This document shows, piece after piece, positions 54,528 to 63,504 of a stretch of 64,000 bases of DNA. The notes below the pieces were generated by a model. That model did no database searches and was not told the DNA's origin. It saw only the letters and a list, made by a program, of their open reading frames with translations. How positions within the stretch are numbered: position 1 is the stretch's first letter; each line of letters opens with the position of its first letter. The position numbers and the translations under genes are program-made. This DNA is from an uncultured Flavobacteriales bacterium (GTDB lineage: Bacteria; Bacteroidota; Bacteroidia; Flavobacteriales; BACL11): positions 204,264 through 268,263 of the forward strand of contig CAJIYM010000004.1 in assembly GCA_905181635.1 (NCBI GenBank), written 5' to 3'.

Positions 54528-55238
54528 TTATAGTAAGCGTTTATACATTTGTATAGTGTTTTCTAATCCTAAATAAATTGAATCACTAATAAGAGCGTGC
54601 CCAATTGAAACTTCATCCAGATTAGGAACTTGATTTGCAAAATACTCTAAATTACCTAAGCTTAAATCATGTCCAGCATTTATCCCAATTCCTAATTCAG
54701 TTGCTTTTGTAGCTGCTAATATGTAAGGCGCAATTGCTAGCTCTTTATCCTCAAAATATTGTGTCGCATACTCTTCTGTATATAATTCAACTCTATCCGC
54801 TCCACACAACTTTGCTCCTTCTATAATTTCTAATTTAGGATCAACGAAAATGGAAGTTCTAATTCCGTACTCTTTAAACTCTGTAATTATTTCTTTCAAA
54901 TAATCCTGAAATTTGATAGTATCCCAACCTGCACAAGAAGTTATAACATTAGGTCCGTCAGGTACTAGGGTAACCTGTTCAGGCTTTACAGCAATTACCA
55001 TTTTAATAAAATCAACGGATGGGTAGCCCTCTATATTATACTCAGTAGTAATTATTGGTTTTATAGCAAAAACATCTTTATTAGTAATATGTCTTTCATC
55101 TGGCCTAGGGTGGATAGTAATCCCATCAGCACCAAATTTTTGACAATTTATTGCAGCTTCTACAACTGAAGGTGACGCTCCTCCTCTAGCATTTCGAATA
55201 GTTGCTATCTTGTTTATATTTACACTTAACTTTGTCAT
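54528..55238 (-). CDS. pdxJ: Pyridoxine 5'-phosphate synthase
   Basis: PdxJ condenses 1-deoxyxylulose 5-phosphate with aminoacetone phosphate in vitamin B6 synthesis. The barrel motifs are LSVNINKIATIRNARGG at the start, HPRPDERHI near 47, and GINAGHDLSLGNLEYF near 185. I start it at the ATG at 55238 (236 residues) because TACTTTTG lies 6 nt upstream; the longer frame from 55274 would begin upstream of the promoter. Divergent from the CBS gene. Confidence 0.95.
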   Translation of the reverse strand: MTKLSVNINKIATIRNARGGASPSVVEAAINCQKFGADGITIHPRPDERHITNKDVFAIKPIITTEYNIEGYPSVDFIKMVIAVKPEQVTLVPDGPNVITSCAGWDTIKFQDYLKEIITEFKEYGIRTSIFVDPKLEIIEGAKLCGADRVELYTEEYATQYFEDKELAIAPYILAATKATELGIGINAGHDLSLGNLEYFANQVPNLDEVSIGHALISDSIYLGLENTIQMYKRLL

Positions 55239-55244
55239 AGGCCA

Positions 55245-55252
55245 CAAAAGTA
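55245..55252 (-). promoter_or_regulatory. Promoter -7 box of pdxJ (TACTTTTG)
   Basis: TACTTTTG on the minus strand ends 6 nt before the pdxJ ATG and settles the start choice. Confidence 0.6.
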
Positions 55253-55260
55253 AAAAATAG

Positions 55261-55268
55261 TATGTTTG
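55261..55268 (+). promoter_or_regulatory. Promoter -7 box of the CBS gene and envelope block (TATGTTTG)
   Basis: TATGTTTG ends 4 nt before the ATG of the CBS-domain gene. It is only 8 bp from the divergent pdxJ box, so the two promoters probably compete. Confidence 0.55.
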
Positions 55269-55272
55269 CTCC

Positions 55273-55935
55273 ATGCAAGCAAGCGAATTAATTTCATCTT
55301 CCCTAACAACTTTACATCCTGATGATGATGGAAATAGAGCTTTATCACTTATGAATGAGTTAAGGGTAAATCATTTGGCAGTTGTAAGAAACTCTTTTTA
55401 TTTAGGGATTTTATCAGAAAAAGAGATATTAAGCTGGACAAAAACCAATGAATTTATTGATGAACATCTTTCTGAACTCACTGCGCCTTCAGTAATTAAT
55501 TCACAACATTTATACGATATTATTCAAACTGTAGAACTTAATAGTCTTAGTATAATTCCTGTTTTAGATGTGAAAAAACATTATTTAGGAGCTATTACAA
55601 ATCGTAAATTATTGTACACAATTGCAAAAAGTACTAGTGTGCAAAGTATTGGAGGAATGATTGTTTTGCAAATCAAAGAAAATGATTATAGTATGAGTGA
55701 AATTGCTAGAATTATTGAGTCTAATGATACAAAAATACTAAGTTCTTATATTACTTCAATTCCCAATGCACAAATGATGGAGCTTACACTAAAACTAAAC
55801 AAAGTAGATATTACTGCAATAGTGAAAGATTTTGAGCGATTTGACTACACCATAACAGCCTCTTACAACGAAAACAATAAAAAAGATGATTTTTTAGACC
55901 GATACGAATCTTTAATTCGATTTCTAAATCCGTAA
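55273..55935 (+). CDS. CBS-domain protein
   Basis: The 220 residues contain a CBS pair in the first two thirds (VNHLAVVRNSFYLGILSEKEILSW near 32 and LNSLSIIPVLDVKKHYLGAITNRKLL near 93), which usually binds adenine nucleotides. The last 80 residues have an ACT-like mixed pattern (IGGMIVLQIKENDYSMSEIAR). It has no membrane helix. As the first gene of a block leading to nadK, uppS and bamA, it may regulate one of them, though no target is visible. The next gene starts 1 nt later. Confidence 0.88.
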   Translation: MQASELISSSLTTLHPDDDGNRALSLMNELRVNHLAVVRNSFYLGILSEKEILSWTKTNEFIDEHLSELTAPSVINSQHLYDIIQTVELNSLSIIPVLDVKKHYLGAITNRKLLYTIAKSTSVQSIGGMIVLQIKENDYSMSEIARIIESNDTKILSSYITSIPNAQMMELTLKLNKVDITAIVKDFERFDYTITASYNENNKKDDFLDRYESLIRFLNP

Positions 55936-55936
55936 A

Positions 55937-57310
55937 ATGAAAAAAATAATATTCTTTTTTCTGTTTTTAACTCAATTAACACAAGCACAAATTGTAGTTA
56001 GCACTATTACGTTGAGCGGAAATAATAAAACTCAAAATGACATAATAATACGTGAACTTTCTTTTGAAATAAATAAGAGTTATATTGCTGGGGATTTAGA
56101 AAAAAGAATTGAGCAAAGTAAAGAAAACCTAGTTAACTTAAAACTTTTCAATTTTGTAACAATTAATAAAACTAAGAATAAAGATTCAATTAAAATAATA
56201 ATTGAAGTTATTGAAAAGTGGTATATATGGCCTTATCCAGTATTCGAAATTTCAGAACGTAATTTTAATACCTGGTGGGAAGAGTTTTCTGATAATAATT
56301 ATTCTGATTTTTCTCGTTTAAATTATGGTGTATTTTTTAATTGGGAAAATTTTAGAGGCAGAAATGAACTCTTAAAACTTAAAATAAGAAAAGGATTTAA
56401 AGAACATTATTTACTAGCTTATGAAATTCCTTATTTTAACAAAAATAAAACTATAGGAATCAATACAAATCTGCAATTATTCAGAAGAAAGAAAACACAT
56501 TTTTCAACTGAAGAAAATAAATTAAATTATCTTGAAAGTGACACTTTTAACAGTATTGATTACGATTTAAATACTGAGGTTACATATAGAAAGAATATTC
56601 ACCAAACACATAGATTAAAACTCACATACTTACATACCAGTATTGATGATTCAATTGCAGCACTTAACCCTAATTATTTAGGCAATAACTTGCCTAAGAC
56701 TAGTATTTATATTTTAGAGTATATATTTGAATATGAAAATCGAGATTACATCAATTATCCTTTACATGGATTTGCTCTTAGTTTTGCAGCAAAAAAACAC
56801 CTCTCAGTAACATCTAATGTTAAACACTTAGAGCTTTCCACTAAATTAGAAAAATATACCGAGCCCTACAAGCGTCTCTACATTGGATCGAGCTTTAAAG
56901 CAAAGTGCAGTACTCAGGGGAGTCAGCCTTACTTTATTCAAAAAGCTTTGGGATATGAGGACTATGTAAGGGGATATGAATATTATGTAGTAGACGGACA
57001 GAGTTATTGGCTTTCCAAAACGGCTGTTAAATATGCACTTATTGAAAAAACAACTTTTGATATTCCTTATGTAAAAATGAAGCAATTCAACAAGTCACAC
57101 TATTCACTTTATTTAGGAATATTTTCTGATCTAGGGTATGTTATCAATAATCAAAATCAAGAACGAAATTTCATCAATAATTCATTGCTATGGGGGAAAG
57201 GAATTGCACTTGATTATGTAACCTATTATGATAAACTATTAAGAATTGAGTATTCAATAAACGCTTTAGGAGAAAAAGGAGTATTTTTACATTTTTCATG
57301 TCCATTCTGA
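55937..57310 (+). CDS. Short BamA/TamA-like outer-membrane protein
   Basis: The 457 residues include a signal peptide (ending LTQLTQAQ), one POTRA-like domain (about 20-95; SGNNKTQNDIIIRELSF) and a surface-antigen-type barrel, with the late segments RGYEYYVVDGQS near 345 and a terminal strand GVFLHFSCPF. True BamA has five POTRA domains and is encoded 2.5 kb downstream, so this is a distinct family member. It may insert specific proteins or act in lipid transport; the role is unknown. It lies between the CBS gene and nadK with tiny gaps. Confidence 0.85.
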   Translation: MKKIIFFFLFLTQLTQAQIVVSTITLSGNNKTQNDIIIRELSFEINKSYIAGDLEKRIEQSKENLVNLKLFNFVTINKTKNKDSIKIIIEVIEKWYIWPYPVFEISERNFNTWWEEFSDNNYSDFSRLNYGVFFNWENFRGRNELLKLKIRKGFKEHYLLAYEIPYFNKNKTIGINTNLQLFRRKKTHFSTEENKLNYLESDTFNSIDYDLNTEVTYRKNIHQTHRLKLTYLHTSIDDSIAALNPNYLGNNLPKTSIYILEYIFEYENRDYINYPLHGFALSFAAKKHLSVTSNVKHLELSTKLEKYTEPYKRLYIGSSFKAKCSTQGSQPYFIQKALGYEDYVRGYEYYVVDGQSYWLSKTAVKYALIEKTTFDIPYVKMKQFNKSHYSLYLGIFSDLGYVINNQNQERNFINNSLLWGKGIALDYVTYYDKLLRIEYSINALGEKGVFLHFSCPF

Positions 57311-57324
57311 TAAAACACTAAATT

Positions 57325-58203
57325 ATGACAATTGCAATTTTTGGAAGTCCATATCCCGAGCACTTTAGCAAGTATATTCAGCACTTAATTAAAAAATTAG
57401 AAACTGAACATATCAACCTCATTATTGAGGAAGAGTTTAGTATTTTCCTAGATAATAATATCCGCTTTAACAAAAGCATTAGCACTTTTAATAGTTATGA
57501 GACTCTTAAAAATAAGGCTGATTTCCTGCTGAGTATTGGTGGAGACGGCACCTTACTGAAAGCTGTAACCTATGTACGTGAATCAGAGATTCCGATTATG
57601 GGAATAAATACTGGCAGGCTAGGGTTTATATCAAGTATATCAGCTGACCAAATTGATGATGCAATTACTGATATTCTAAAAGGAAATTATAAAATAAATG
57701 AACGAACCTTATTAGAATTAAGCTCTGATAAAAAATTATTTAAGGAAAAAAATTTCGCTCTTAATGAAGTAGCTGTTTCTAAGAAAGATACTTCATCCAT
57801 GATTAGAATTGATGCCTATGTAGATGATGAGTTTTTAAATACATATTGGGCTGATGGATTAGTTGTTTCTACTCCAACTGGTTCAACAGGATATTCCTTA
57901 AGTTGTGGAGGACCGATCATTATGCCAGGAACAAATAATATTATAATAACTCCTAATGCTCCACACAATTTAAATGTTCGACCTATTGTAATTGATGATA
58001 ATAGTGTGATAAAATTGAAAGTTGAGGATAGAGATCAATTAGCGCTAGTATCTCTAGACTCTAGATCAAGAGCTTTTGATTCAGAAACAGAGTTAATTAT
58101 TAAAAAATCCGACTTTAAAGTAAGACTGGTCCAACCTCAAAACAATTCCTTAATCAAAACTATACGACATAAACTTATGTGGGGACTGGATAAAAGAAGT
58201 TAA
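57325..58203 (+). CDS. nadK: NAD kinase
   Basis: This cytosolic enzyme phosphorylates NAD to NADP. The 292 residues include the GGDGT motif at 72-76, NEVAVSKKDTSSMIR near 149 and the second motif STPTGSTGYSLSCGGP near 186. It sits 14 nt after the BamA-like gene and before the DUF6089-type gene, a neighbourhood I recall for flavobacterial nadK-uppS-bamA clusters. Confidence 0.96.
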   Translation: MTIAIFGSPYPEHFSKYIQHLIKKLETEHINLIIEEEFSIFLDNNIRFNKSISTFNSYETLKNKADFLLSIGGDGTLLKAVTYVRESEIPIMGINTGRLGFISSISADQIDDAITDILKGNYKINERTLLELSSDKKLFKEKNFALNEVAVSKKDTSSMIRIDAYVDDEFLNTYWADGLVVSTPTGSTGYSLSCGGPIIMPGTNNIIITPNAPHNLNVRPIVIDDNSVIKLKVEDRDQLALVSLDSRSRAFDSETELIIKKSDFKVRLVQPQNNSLIKTIRHKLMWGLDKRS

Positions 58204-58231
58204 GAACACTAAATTAAACACTAAGAATAAG

Positions 58232-58239
58232 TATATTTG
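58232..58239 (+). promoter_or_regulatory. Promoter -7 box of the DUF6089-type gene, uppS and bamA (TATATTTG)
   Basis: TATATTTG lies 17 nt before the start codon and can drive the gene and the following uppS and bamA. Confidence 0.6.
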
Positions 58240-58256
58240 CAAATTATTGACAAATC

Positions 58257-59084
58257 ATGATTATGAAAAGATTTAACCATAGAATAAAATTAATCTTCAT
58301 TGTTGCTTTTGTATTTAGTTTAAGTACTAAGGCGCAACAATTTAAGCCAAATACAGAAATTGGGATTTTATTAGGATCATCATATTACCTTGGAGATTTA
58401 AATACTATTCACTTTAACCAGCCTTCAGCTGCAGCAGGATTAATAATAAGAAAAAATGTTGACAAACGATTTACTTACAAGGCCGAAGTAATGTATTTAA
58501 ACATAAAATCTGATGAAAGAAATTCAGAAGATACCATTGCTAAAAATAGAGGATTACATTTTAAATCACCAATCTACGAACTTTCAGGTCAAGTGGAATT
58601 TAATTTTTTACCTTTTCAACCCGAAAATCCTCTTTACACCTGGACTCCTTATGTGTATACCGGTATTTCAATTTTTCACTTCAACCCAAAAGCTGAAAAT
58701 AAAAATGGAGAATGGGTAGATTTACAAGAACTTGGTACTGAGGGGCAGGGAACTACTTTATTCCCAGACAGAAAAAAATACTCACTAGTTCAATATGCAA
58801 TTGCAATGGGAGGTGGTGTTAAAATTGCAGTAAACCCTTCATTTAATATTGTATTAGAGTATGGAATACGTAAAACTTTTACAGATTATTTGGATGATGT
58901 CAGCACAACCTACCCTGGAGACCTATTAGATATGTCCAATGAAGCGAACTTTATGTCTGATCCTTCAGAAACTTATCAGCTCGGAGAACAAAGAGGAAAT
59001 CCTGATAAAAAAGATTGGTATTCTTTTGCTGGAATTACTTTAAGTTTCAGACTTAATAACAACACTGAAGGTTGCGATTACTAA
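58257..59084 (+). CDS. DUF6089-type outer-membrane protein
   Basis: The 275-residue protein has a signal peptide (ending LSTKAQ) and an eight- to ten-strand barrel pattern with EIGILLGSSYYLGDLN near 33 and WYSFAGITLSFRLNN near the end. The family is Bacteroidota-specific as I recall and is usually encoded before uppS and bamA, as here (21-nt gap to uppS). The second codon is followed by another ATG (MIMKR), so the start could be two codons later. Function is unknown; assembly of the outer membrane is likely from context. Confidence 0.82.
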   Translation: MIMKRFNHRIKLIFIVAFVFSLSTKAQQFKPNTEIGILLGSSYYLGDLNTIHFNQPSAAAGLIIRKNVDKRFTYKAEVMYLNIKSDERNSEDTIAKNRGLHFKSPIYELSGQVEFNFLPFQPENPLYTWTPYVYTGISIFHFNPKAENKNGEWVDLQELGTEGQGTTLFPDRKKYSLVQYAIAMGGGVKIAVNPSFNIVLEYGIRKTFTDYLDDVSTTYPGDLLDMSNEANFMSDPSETYQLGEQRGNPDKKDWYSFAGITLSFRLNNNTEGCDY

Positions 59085-59105
59085 ATTCTATTTACGAATA
59101 GTCTC

Positions 59106-59825
59106 ATGGAAAAAATAGATATAACTAATTTACCCAGGCACATTGCAATAACTATGGACGGTAATGGTAGATGGGCAAAAAGCAAGGGGAAGCTAAGAGT
59201 TTTTGGCCACAAAAATGGAGTGGAAGCAGTGCGTGATACTATTGAAGGAGCGGCTGAAATTGGAATTAAATACATTACTCTTTATGCTTTTTCAAGCGAG
59301 AATTGGAATCGACCAGAAAAAGAAGTGAATGCATTAATGACTCTACTAGTTTCAGCAATTAATAAGGAAACAAACACCTTAATGGATAACAATATCCAAC
59401 TAAAAACTATTGGTGATATTAATAAATTACCATTAATGGCACAAAAAGAATTACAGAAAGCTATTACAAAAACAAAAGACAACACTAGAATGACTTTGGT
59501 TTTAGCTTTAAGCTATAGCGGTAGAGAGGAAATACTAAATGCAGTACAGGAAATCATTAAAGATGGGAAAGAGCCAGAGGAAATAAATGAAGCTACATTT
59601 CAGCAATATCTCACTACAAAAAGCGTTCCTGACCCTGAATTATTAATCAGAACTAGTGGAGAATATAGAATAAGTAATTTTCTTTTATGGCAAATTGCAT
59701 ACTCCGAACTTTATTTCACTGACACACTTTGGCCTGACTTTAGAAGAGCCGATTTATATAAAGCGATATTGAATTATCAAAGTAGAGAAAGACGATTTGG
59801 AAAAACAACTGAACAATATACATAA
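59106..59825 (+). CDS. uppS: Isoprenyl transferase (undecaprenyl diphosphate synthase)
   Basis: UppS builds the C55 lipid carrier for peptidoglycan and surface glycans. The 239 residues show the catalytic MDGNGRWAKSKG near 18-29, the YAFSSENWNRP segment near 64 and the late RTSGEYRISNFLLWQIAYSE near 187 (in parts). It is followed after 8 nt by bamA. Confidence 0.96.
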   Translation: MEKIDITNLPRHIAITMDGNGRWAKSKGKLRVFGHKNGVEAVRDTIEGAAEIGIKYITLYAFSSENWNRPEKEVNALMTLLVSAINKETNTLMDNNIQLKTIGDINKLPLMAQKELQKAITKTKDNTRMTLVLALSYSGREEILNAVQEIIKDGKEPEEINEATFQQYLTTKSVPDPELLIRTSGEYRISNFLLWQIAYSELYFTDTLWPDFRRADLYKAILNYQSRERRFGKTTEQYT

Positions 59826-59833
59826 ATAAAATT

Positions 59834-62347
59834 TTGAAGAAATTTACAATCATCATAATTAGTCTGCTCAGCCTAGCATTGGGCGCTCAAACTAATGAAA
59901 AATTAGATTATTCTAACCCTAAAACCTATGAGATAGGTGGAGTTATGGTAATAGGCGCTGACAATTTAAACAACAGTACTTTAATAGCTATATCTGAGTT
60001 AACTATAGGGGATAAAATTAAAATTCCTGGAGATAATTTCAGTATCGCAATTACTAAACTTTGGAAAGAAGGTTTATTCTCAGATGTGAATATCACAATT
60101 GACAAAATAGATAAAAATATAGTTTTTCTTAACATCAATTTAGTAGAAAATAGTCGCTTATCAAAGTTTAAATTCAAAGGGAAAATCAGCAAATCAGATA
60201 TCACTTCTCTAAAAGAAGATTTAAAGTTAATGAGAGGGAAAATATTAACAGAAAATATAATTAACAATAGTATTAACTTAATAAAAACCTATTACTTAAA
60301 TAAAGGATTTCTAAATGCCAGTGTAGGCTACTTAACTACAATTGATACAACAGCAGTAAATTCTGAAAACTTAATTTTTAATATAAATAAAGGGGATAAA
60401 GTTAAAATTAAAGAAATAAAAATATACGGAAGAAAAAAAATTGCCAATACCAACAAAACATTTCTAAACAGAAAAGATACTGTTTATGCTGTAAATAACA
60501 GAAAAATAAAGAAAAGCATGAAAGAAACTAAAGCCAAAAATTGGTGGCGTATCTTTAAGGTTTCAAAATTTATTGATGAAAATTATATTAGTGATAAAGA
60601 AAAACTAATTGCTAAATACAATGAAGTAGGATATAGAGATGCTAGAATAACCAGCGACACGACTTATCTTAACAAAGACAATACCTTAACAATTGAGATG
60701 AATATTGATGAAGGGGTAACATACAAGTTTGGTGAAATCAAATTTGTTGGTAATACTGTCTATTCTTCAGAAGAACTAAGTAGGCAATTAGGAATTAAGA
60801 AAGGAGAGATATTTGATCAATCTATTTTAGATTCTCGTTTATTTGGGAGCCCTGAGGGAAATGATATTAGCTCACTTTATCTTGATGATGGTTATTTATT
60901 CTTTAATGCTACGCCAGTTGAAATTGCTGCTAACAATAAAAATATCGACCTTGAAATAAGAGTTTATGAAGGAAAGCAAGCCCGAGTAAACAAAGTAATG
61001 ATTCAAGGAAATACAAAAACAAACGACCATGTAATAATGCGTGAAATCCGCACGAATCCAGGGGATCTATTTAAGCGATCAGATATAATGCGCTCACAAA
61101 GAGAGTTATCTCAAATGGCGTTCTTTGACCCTGAGGCATTTGATGTAAAGGTGGAGCCAGATCCAGCAAGAAATGAAGTAGATATAACCTATGTTTTAGC
61201 TGAGAAATCATCATCCCAAATACAATTACAAGGTGGTTGGGGAGCAAATAGAATAGTAGGTTCATTAAATCTAGTATTTGATAATTTTTCAACGCAAAAT
61301 ACTTTTAATAAAAAAAGCTGGTCACCACTTCCTTCAGGAGATGGACAAAGACTGTCTCTAAGCGCATCTTCTAATGGAGCATATTATCAAAACTATAATA
61401 TTTCATTTACTGAGCCTTGGTTGGGAGGAAAAAAACCTAATGCACTGACCGTTTCTCTTTACAAATCTGTATCTTCAAATGGACAAGAAGGAGATAATAG
61501 AGAGGCAATTGAAATATTAGGATTAACTATAGGGATTGGAAAAAGATTGAAGAATCCTGACGATTATTTTACAATTTATAATGGAATAAATTTTCAACAA
61601 TATAAACTTATAAACTCTCAATCTTTCTTCTCCTTTAAGGATGGATTTTCTAACAATGTAAATTACAATATCAGACTAGGAAGAAATTCTGTTGATCAAC
61701 TAATTTTTCCAAGAAGAGGATCAAACTTTTCATTAGGATTAAAGATAACCCCACCTTACTCTATGTTTGATGGAATAGATGACTACAGCTCAGTAAGCGA
61801 TCAAGAAAAATATAAATACATTGAATACTACAAATGGAAATATAAATCTTCATGGTACTCAGCGTTTACAGATAAGCTTGTTTTAGCAACAAAAATAGAG
61901 ATAGGATTATTAGGTGCATATAATAACAACTTAGGAATAGCTCCTTTTGAAAGATTTTATGTTGGGGGAGATGGCCTAAGTGGAATGGGTATGGTGTATG
62001 ATGGCAGAGAGCTAGTCTCTTTAAGAGGATATAGTAATAACTCTGTTTCTCCGCTAACAGGAGCTACTATTTACAACAAATACACTTCCGAACTTAGATA
62101 TGCATTAAGTCTAAATCCAAGCTCGACTATGTATGCTTTAGGATTTCTAGAAGCTGGTAATGCTTGGGACAATTTTGACAACTTTAATCCTTTTGGAGTA
62201 AAACGATCAGCAGGATTTGGGGTAAGAATTATGTTGCCAATGATAGGCATGATGGGGCTAGACTACGGCTGGGGTCTTGATGATATTACTGGAAAATCAG
62301 ATGCAAACGGCGGTCAATTTCACTTTTCAATAGGTCAACAATTTTAA
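59834..62347 (+). CDS. bamA: Outer-membrane assembly factor BamA
   Basis: BamA folds and inserts outer-membrane barrels. The 837 residues include a signal peptide (ending LALGAQ), five POTRA repeats (about 30-440) and a C-terminal barrel with the lid-type segment SLRGYSNNSVSP near 726 and last strand GQFHFSIGQQF. The start codon is TTG, unusual for such a key gene. The downstream Skp-like genes are its usual neighbours. Confidence 0.94.
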   Translation: MKKFTIIIISLLSLALGAQTNEKLDYSNPKTYEIGGVMVIGADNLNNSTLIAISELTIGDKIKIPGDNFSIAITKLWKEGLFSDVNITIDKIDKNIVFLNINLVENSRLSKFKFKGKISKSDITSLKEDLKLMRGKILTENIINNSINLIKTYYLNKGFLNASVGYLTTIDTTAVNSENLIFNINKGDKVKIKEIKIYGRKKIANTNKTFLNRKDTVYAVNNRKIKKSMKETKAKNWWRIFKVSKFIDENYISDKEKLIAKYNEVGYRDARITSDTTYLNKDNTLTIEMNIDEGVTYKFGEIKFVGNTVYSSEELSRQLGIKKGEIFDQSILDSRLFGSPEGNDISSLYLDDGYLFFNATPVEIAANNKNIDLEIRVYEGKQARVNKVMIQGNTKTNDHVIMREIRTNPGDLFKRSDIMRSQRELSQMAFFDPEAFDVKVEPDPARNEVDITYVLAEKSSSQIQLQGGWGANRIVGSLNLVFDNFSTQNTFNKKSWSPLPSGDGQRLSLSASSNGAYYQNYNISFTEPWLGGKKPNALTVSLYKSVSSNGQEGDNREAIEILGLTIGIGKRLKNPDDYFTIYNGINFQQYKLINSQSFFSFKDGFSNNVNYNIRLGRNSVDQLIFPRRGSNFSLGLKITPPYSMFDGIDDYSSVSDQEKYKYIEYYKWKYKSSWYSAFTDKLVLATKIEIGLLGAYNNNLGIAPFERFYVGGDGLSGMGMVYDGRELVSLRGYSNNSVSPLTGATIYNKYTSELRYALSLNPSSTMYALGFLEAGNAWDNFDNFNPFGVKRSAGFGVRIMLPMIGMMGLDYGWGLDDITGKSDANGGQFHFSIGQQF

Positions 62348-62348
62348 T

Positions 62349-62356
62349 TATATTTG
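62349..62356 (+). promoter_or_regulatory. Promoter -7 box of the first OmpH/Skp gene (TATATTTG)
   Basis: TATATTTG begins 2 nt after the bamA stop codon and lies 17 nt before the OmpH ATG, adding a local promoter for the two chaperone genes. Confidence 0.6.
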
Positions 62357-62373
62357 CATACTAAATTTAAATT

Positions 62374-62880
62374 ATGAAAAAGTTTCTTTTATTATTAGTA
62401 ATTAGTTTTTTAACACTAAGCATACAGGCTCAAAAGTTTGCATATGTAGATACAGAATATATCTTAAATAAAATTCCTGATTTCAAGCAAGCACAAGACA
62501 AGCTAGATGCCCTTTCAACAGACTGGCAAAAAGAAATAGAAAATAAATATGCTGATGTTGAAAAAATGTATCGTGCATATCAGCAAGAACAAGTTCTGTT
62601 AACTTCTGACATGAAAGAAAAAAGAGAGGGAGCAATCATTAAGAAAGAAACAGACGCAAAAAATTTACAACAAAAATACTTTGGGCCTGAAGGGAGCTTA
62701 TACATCAAAAGACAAGAATTTATAAAACCTATTCAGGACAAAATATATGATGCAATTCAACAGTTAGCTGTAGAAAATAAATATGCAATTGTTTTTGACA
62801 GTTCAAGCGATTTAATAATGCTTTACAAAAACAATAACTATGACAAAAGCGATAAAGTACTTAATTTAATGGGGTACTAA
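62374..62880 (+). CDS. OmpH/Skp-family periplasmic chaperone, copy 1
   Basis: Skp-type chaperones hold unfolded outer-membrane proteins in the periplasm. The 168-residue protein has a signal peptide (ending LSIQAQ), the family start FAYVDTEYILNKIPDF, a long charged coiled-coil arm (about 40-125) and a C-terminal YAIVFDSSSDLIMLY strand. It is followed by a related second copy. Sequence identity between the two is moderate, so the duplication is old. Confidence 0.93.
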   Translation: MKKFLLLLVISFLTLSIQAQKFAYVDTEYILNKIPDFKQAQDKLDALSTDWQKEIENKYADVEKMYRAYQQEQVLLTSDMKEKREGAIIKKETDAKNLQQKYFGPEGSLYIKRQEFIKPIQDKIYDAIQQLAVENKYAIVFDSSSDLIMLYKNNNYDKSDKVLNLMGY

Positions 62881-62940
62881 AAGTATTTAGAGTAGATCGA
62901 CAATTAAAACACTAATTTAATAATAACAATAAACAACAAA

Positions 62941-63438
62941 ATGAAGAAAATTACCTTTTTAGTACTATTAAGTGCACTAACTATCAGCTCAATAGCTCAA
63001 AATAAATTTGGATATATTGATTCACAAGAACTTTTAACATTAATGCCTGAGCGGGTAGCTGCAGCAACTGAGGTAGAAAATTTTGCAAAAAGCTTGGAAG
63101 CTCAGTTAGGTTCAATGACTGCTGAATATCAGCAAGGAGTACAAGAATACCAAGCAAATGAAGCAATTTATACTGATTTAGTAAAACAGGATAAAGTTGC
63201 TGAAATTACCGGCTTAGAACAAAGAATTCAGGCTTTCCAGCAAAACGCACAAAAATCGTTACAAGCAAAAGAGCAAGAGATGTTAGAGCCAATTCTAGCT
63301 AAAGCAAGAAAGGCAATTGAAGATGTAGCTACAGAAGGAAATTACACTTATATCTTTGACAAAAGTATTGGTTCAATACTTTATGCTAAAGATAGTGAAA
63401 ATGTAATAGCCTTGGTAAAAAAGAAATTAGGTCTTTAA
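62941..63438 (+). CDS. OmpH/Skp-family periplasmic chaperone, copy 2
   Basis: The 165 residues follow the same plan as copy 1: signal peptide (ending ISSIAQ), FGYIDSQELLTLMPE, a glutamine-rich coiled coil (about 35-120) and YTYIFDKSIGSILYAKDSENV. The arm is richer in Gln and Ala and less basic than that of copy 1, suggesting different clients. A terminator follows. Confidence 0.93.
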   Translation: MKKITFLVLLSALTISSIAQNKFGYIDSQELLTLMPERVAAATEVENFAKSLEAQLGSMTAEYQQGVQEYQANEAIYTDLVKQDKVAEITGLEQRIQAFQQNAQKSLQAKEQEMLEPILAKARKAIEDVATEGNYTYIFDKSIGSILYAKDSENVIALVKKKLGL

Positions 63439-63462
63439 TAAAAACTTAAAATCCATTATTTT

Positions 63463-63492
63463 AAAAAGCATCTTTGTAAGGTGCTTTTTTTA
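63463..63492 (+). terminator. Rho-independent terminator after the second OmpH gene
   Basis: The stem AAAAAGCATC / GGTGCTTTTT (one T-G wobble) with a 7-nt loop is followed by a T-run. It separates the chaperone genes from murI. Confidence 0.8.
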
Positions 63493-63504
63493 TATCTTTA
63501 ACTC

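Noticed and set aside
62374-63438. The two OmpH/Skp genes as a recent tandem duplication
   Set aside because: They share only motifs and layout; the coiled-coil arms differ throughout and there are no nucleotide repeats, so the duplication is ancient.
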